A model generated the notes under the pieces. That model was not told the DNA's origin and made no database searches. It worked only from the letters and a program-made list of their open reading frames with translations. A DNA stretch of 64,000 nucleotides, from positions 186,001-250,000 of the forward strand of contig JADKKE010000004.1 in NCBI GenBank assembly GCA_016720655.1. Reading direction: 5' to 3'. Made by a program: the position numbers and the translations under genes. Of this stretch, positions 63,682 to 64,000 are shown one piece after another (position 1 is the stretch's first letter; every line of letters starts with the position of its first letter). This stretch comes from Bacteroidota bacterium (GTDB lineage Bacteria; Bacteroidota; Bacteroidia; AKYH767-A; 2013-40CM-41-45).

Positions 63682-64000
63682 ATGACCCCTCGTATGCATC
63701 TGAAAATTGATTCTAACTATTTGAAATTGTGCTGTAAAGAGTTAGTTGCCGAGCATTTTACGGCAGGTATTTTCCGGGTTCTGTTCCTGATCCTCCTATT
63801 CATCAAGCTCCCACATGGGTGTGCAGCTCAGCAGTCCTTTGAACGTTCCATTGGCATCATTCCCGGGGCATCACATCTTGGTACCAGTGGAATGGAATTA
63901 CCGGATAGTTCGCTTTTGGCAATTGGAACAATCGCGGAAAGTAATCTTTCACAGAAAATATGTGTGGTATGGGCGAATGTTTATGGAGACACTACGCGTT
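63682..64000 (+). CDS. Start of a secreted protein, 3'-truncated by the window edge
   Basis: An ATG at 63682 opens 106 codons without a stop. Residues ~32-50 are hydrophobic (GIFRVLFLILLFIKLPHGCAAQ), a signal peptide with an atypically long N-region; a second ATG at 63694 is possible. The mature part has SFERSIGIIPGASHLGTSGMELPDSSLLAIGTI and IAESNLSQKICVVWANVYGDT, which has the look of the delta-60/beta-propeller repeats found in large T9SS-sorted proteins. Too short to assign. Divergent from the acyl-CoA dehydrogenase gene. Confidence 0.6.
   Translation, partial: MTPRMHLKIDSNYLKLCCKELVAEHFTAGIFRVLFLILLFIKLPHGCAAQQSFERSIGIIPGASHLGTSGMELPDSSLLAIGTIAESNLSQKICVVWANVYGDTTR

Noticed and set aside
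1..64000. Prophage, integrative element, insertion sequence or defence island
   Set aside because: No integrase, transposase, phage structural, restriction-modification or toxin-antitoxin gene was recognised, and the gene content is core.

Overview
The window reads as chromosomal DNA of a free-living member of the Bacteroidota. Four secreted proteins end in the Gly-Ile-Tyr-Phe-type sorting domain of the type IX secretion system. A SusC-like TonB-dependent receptor is present, a tonB/exbBD cluster has the Bacteroidota domain style, atpD-atpC stand apart from the rest of the ATP synthase genes, and several promoters fit the Bacteroidota -33 TTTG / -7 TAnnTTTG pattern. I see no phage, insertion sequence, integrase or CRISPR array. 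Most genes are core metabolism and envelope functions, so this is not an obvious island.

Layout. 1-3 kb: end of a gingipain-like protease, an outer-membrane barrel and a frameshifted hydrolase. 3-7.4 kb: tonB-exbB-exbD-tonB2, then folC. 7.4-8 kb: tRNA-Val(UAC) and a decayed tRNA copy. 8-15 kb: membrane-anchored AraC regulator, exported beta-helix protein, small uncharacterised genes and a LysM glucosaminidase. 15-25 kb: PLP desulfhydrase-like enzyme, hutU, psd, gdhA, then a reverse-strand run rsfS-ftsH-LUD-DUF2007-cdsA. 25-33 kb: birA, a sorted beta-propeller protein, pyrE, NUDIX, coaD, rsmD, DUF3822 and tRNA-Val(GAC). 33-42 kb: Tat-exported pirin, M43 metalloprotease, LysE exporter, GH3-like enzyme, icd, ribF. 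42-49 kb: LRR protein, TPP-riboswitch-controlled TonB receptor, a PnuC plus NadR-like pair, an AraC regulator with G-run leader, and pcrB. 49-64 kb: phosphopantetheinyl transferase, ahcY, di-haem peroxidase, subtilase, TMEM175 channel, atpC/atpD, murF, a Wza/Wzc exopolysaccharide export pair, acyl-CoA dehydrogenase, and the start of a secreted protein.

Two patterns run across the window and matter more than any single gene. First, at least nine intergenic gaps carry tandem arrays with a 7-bp period. The unit sequence differs from array to array, but in one orientation most units begin with a stop trinucleotide (TAG, TAA or TGA). Seven gaps hold two arrays facing each other, and in four genes the TAG stop codon is itself the first three bases of the array. 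None lies in a divergent promoter gap. This is my leading candidate for something undescribed.

Second, six genes (hydrolase, a secreted protein, psd, birA, an AraC regulator, wzc) are broken by seven single-base frameshifts. Every one is restored by adding one base, usually in a short homopolymer. Because psd and birA are normally essential, I read most of these as consensus deletions from long-read sequencing. The wzc case also fits a true -1 slippery site.
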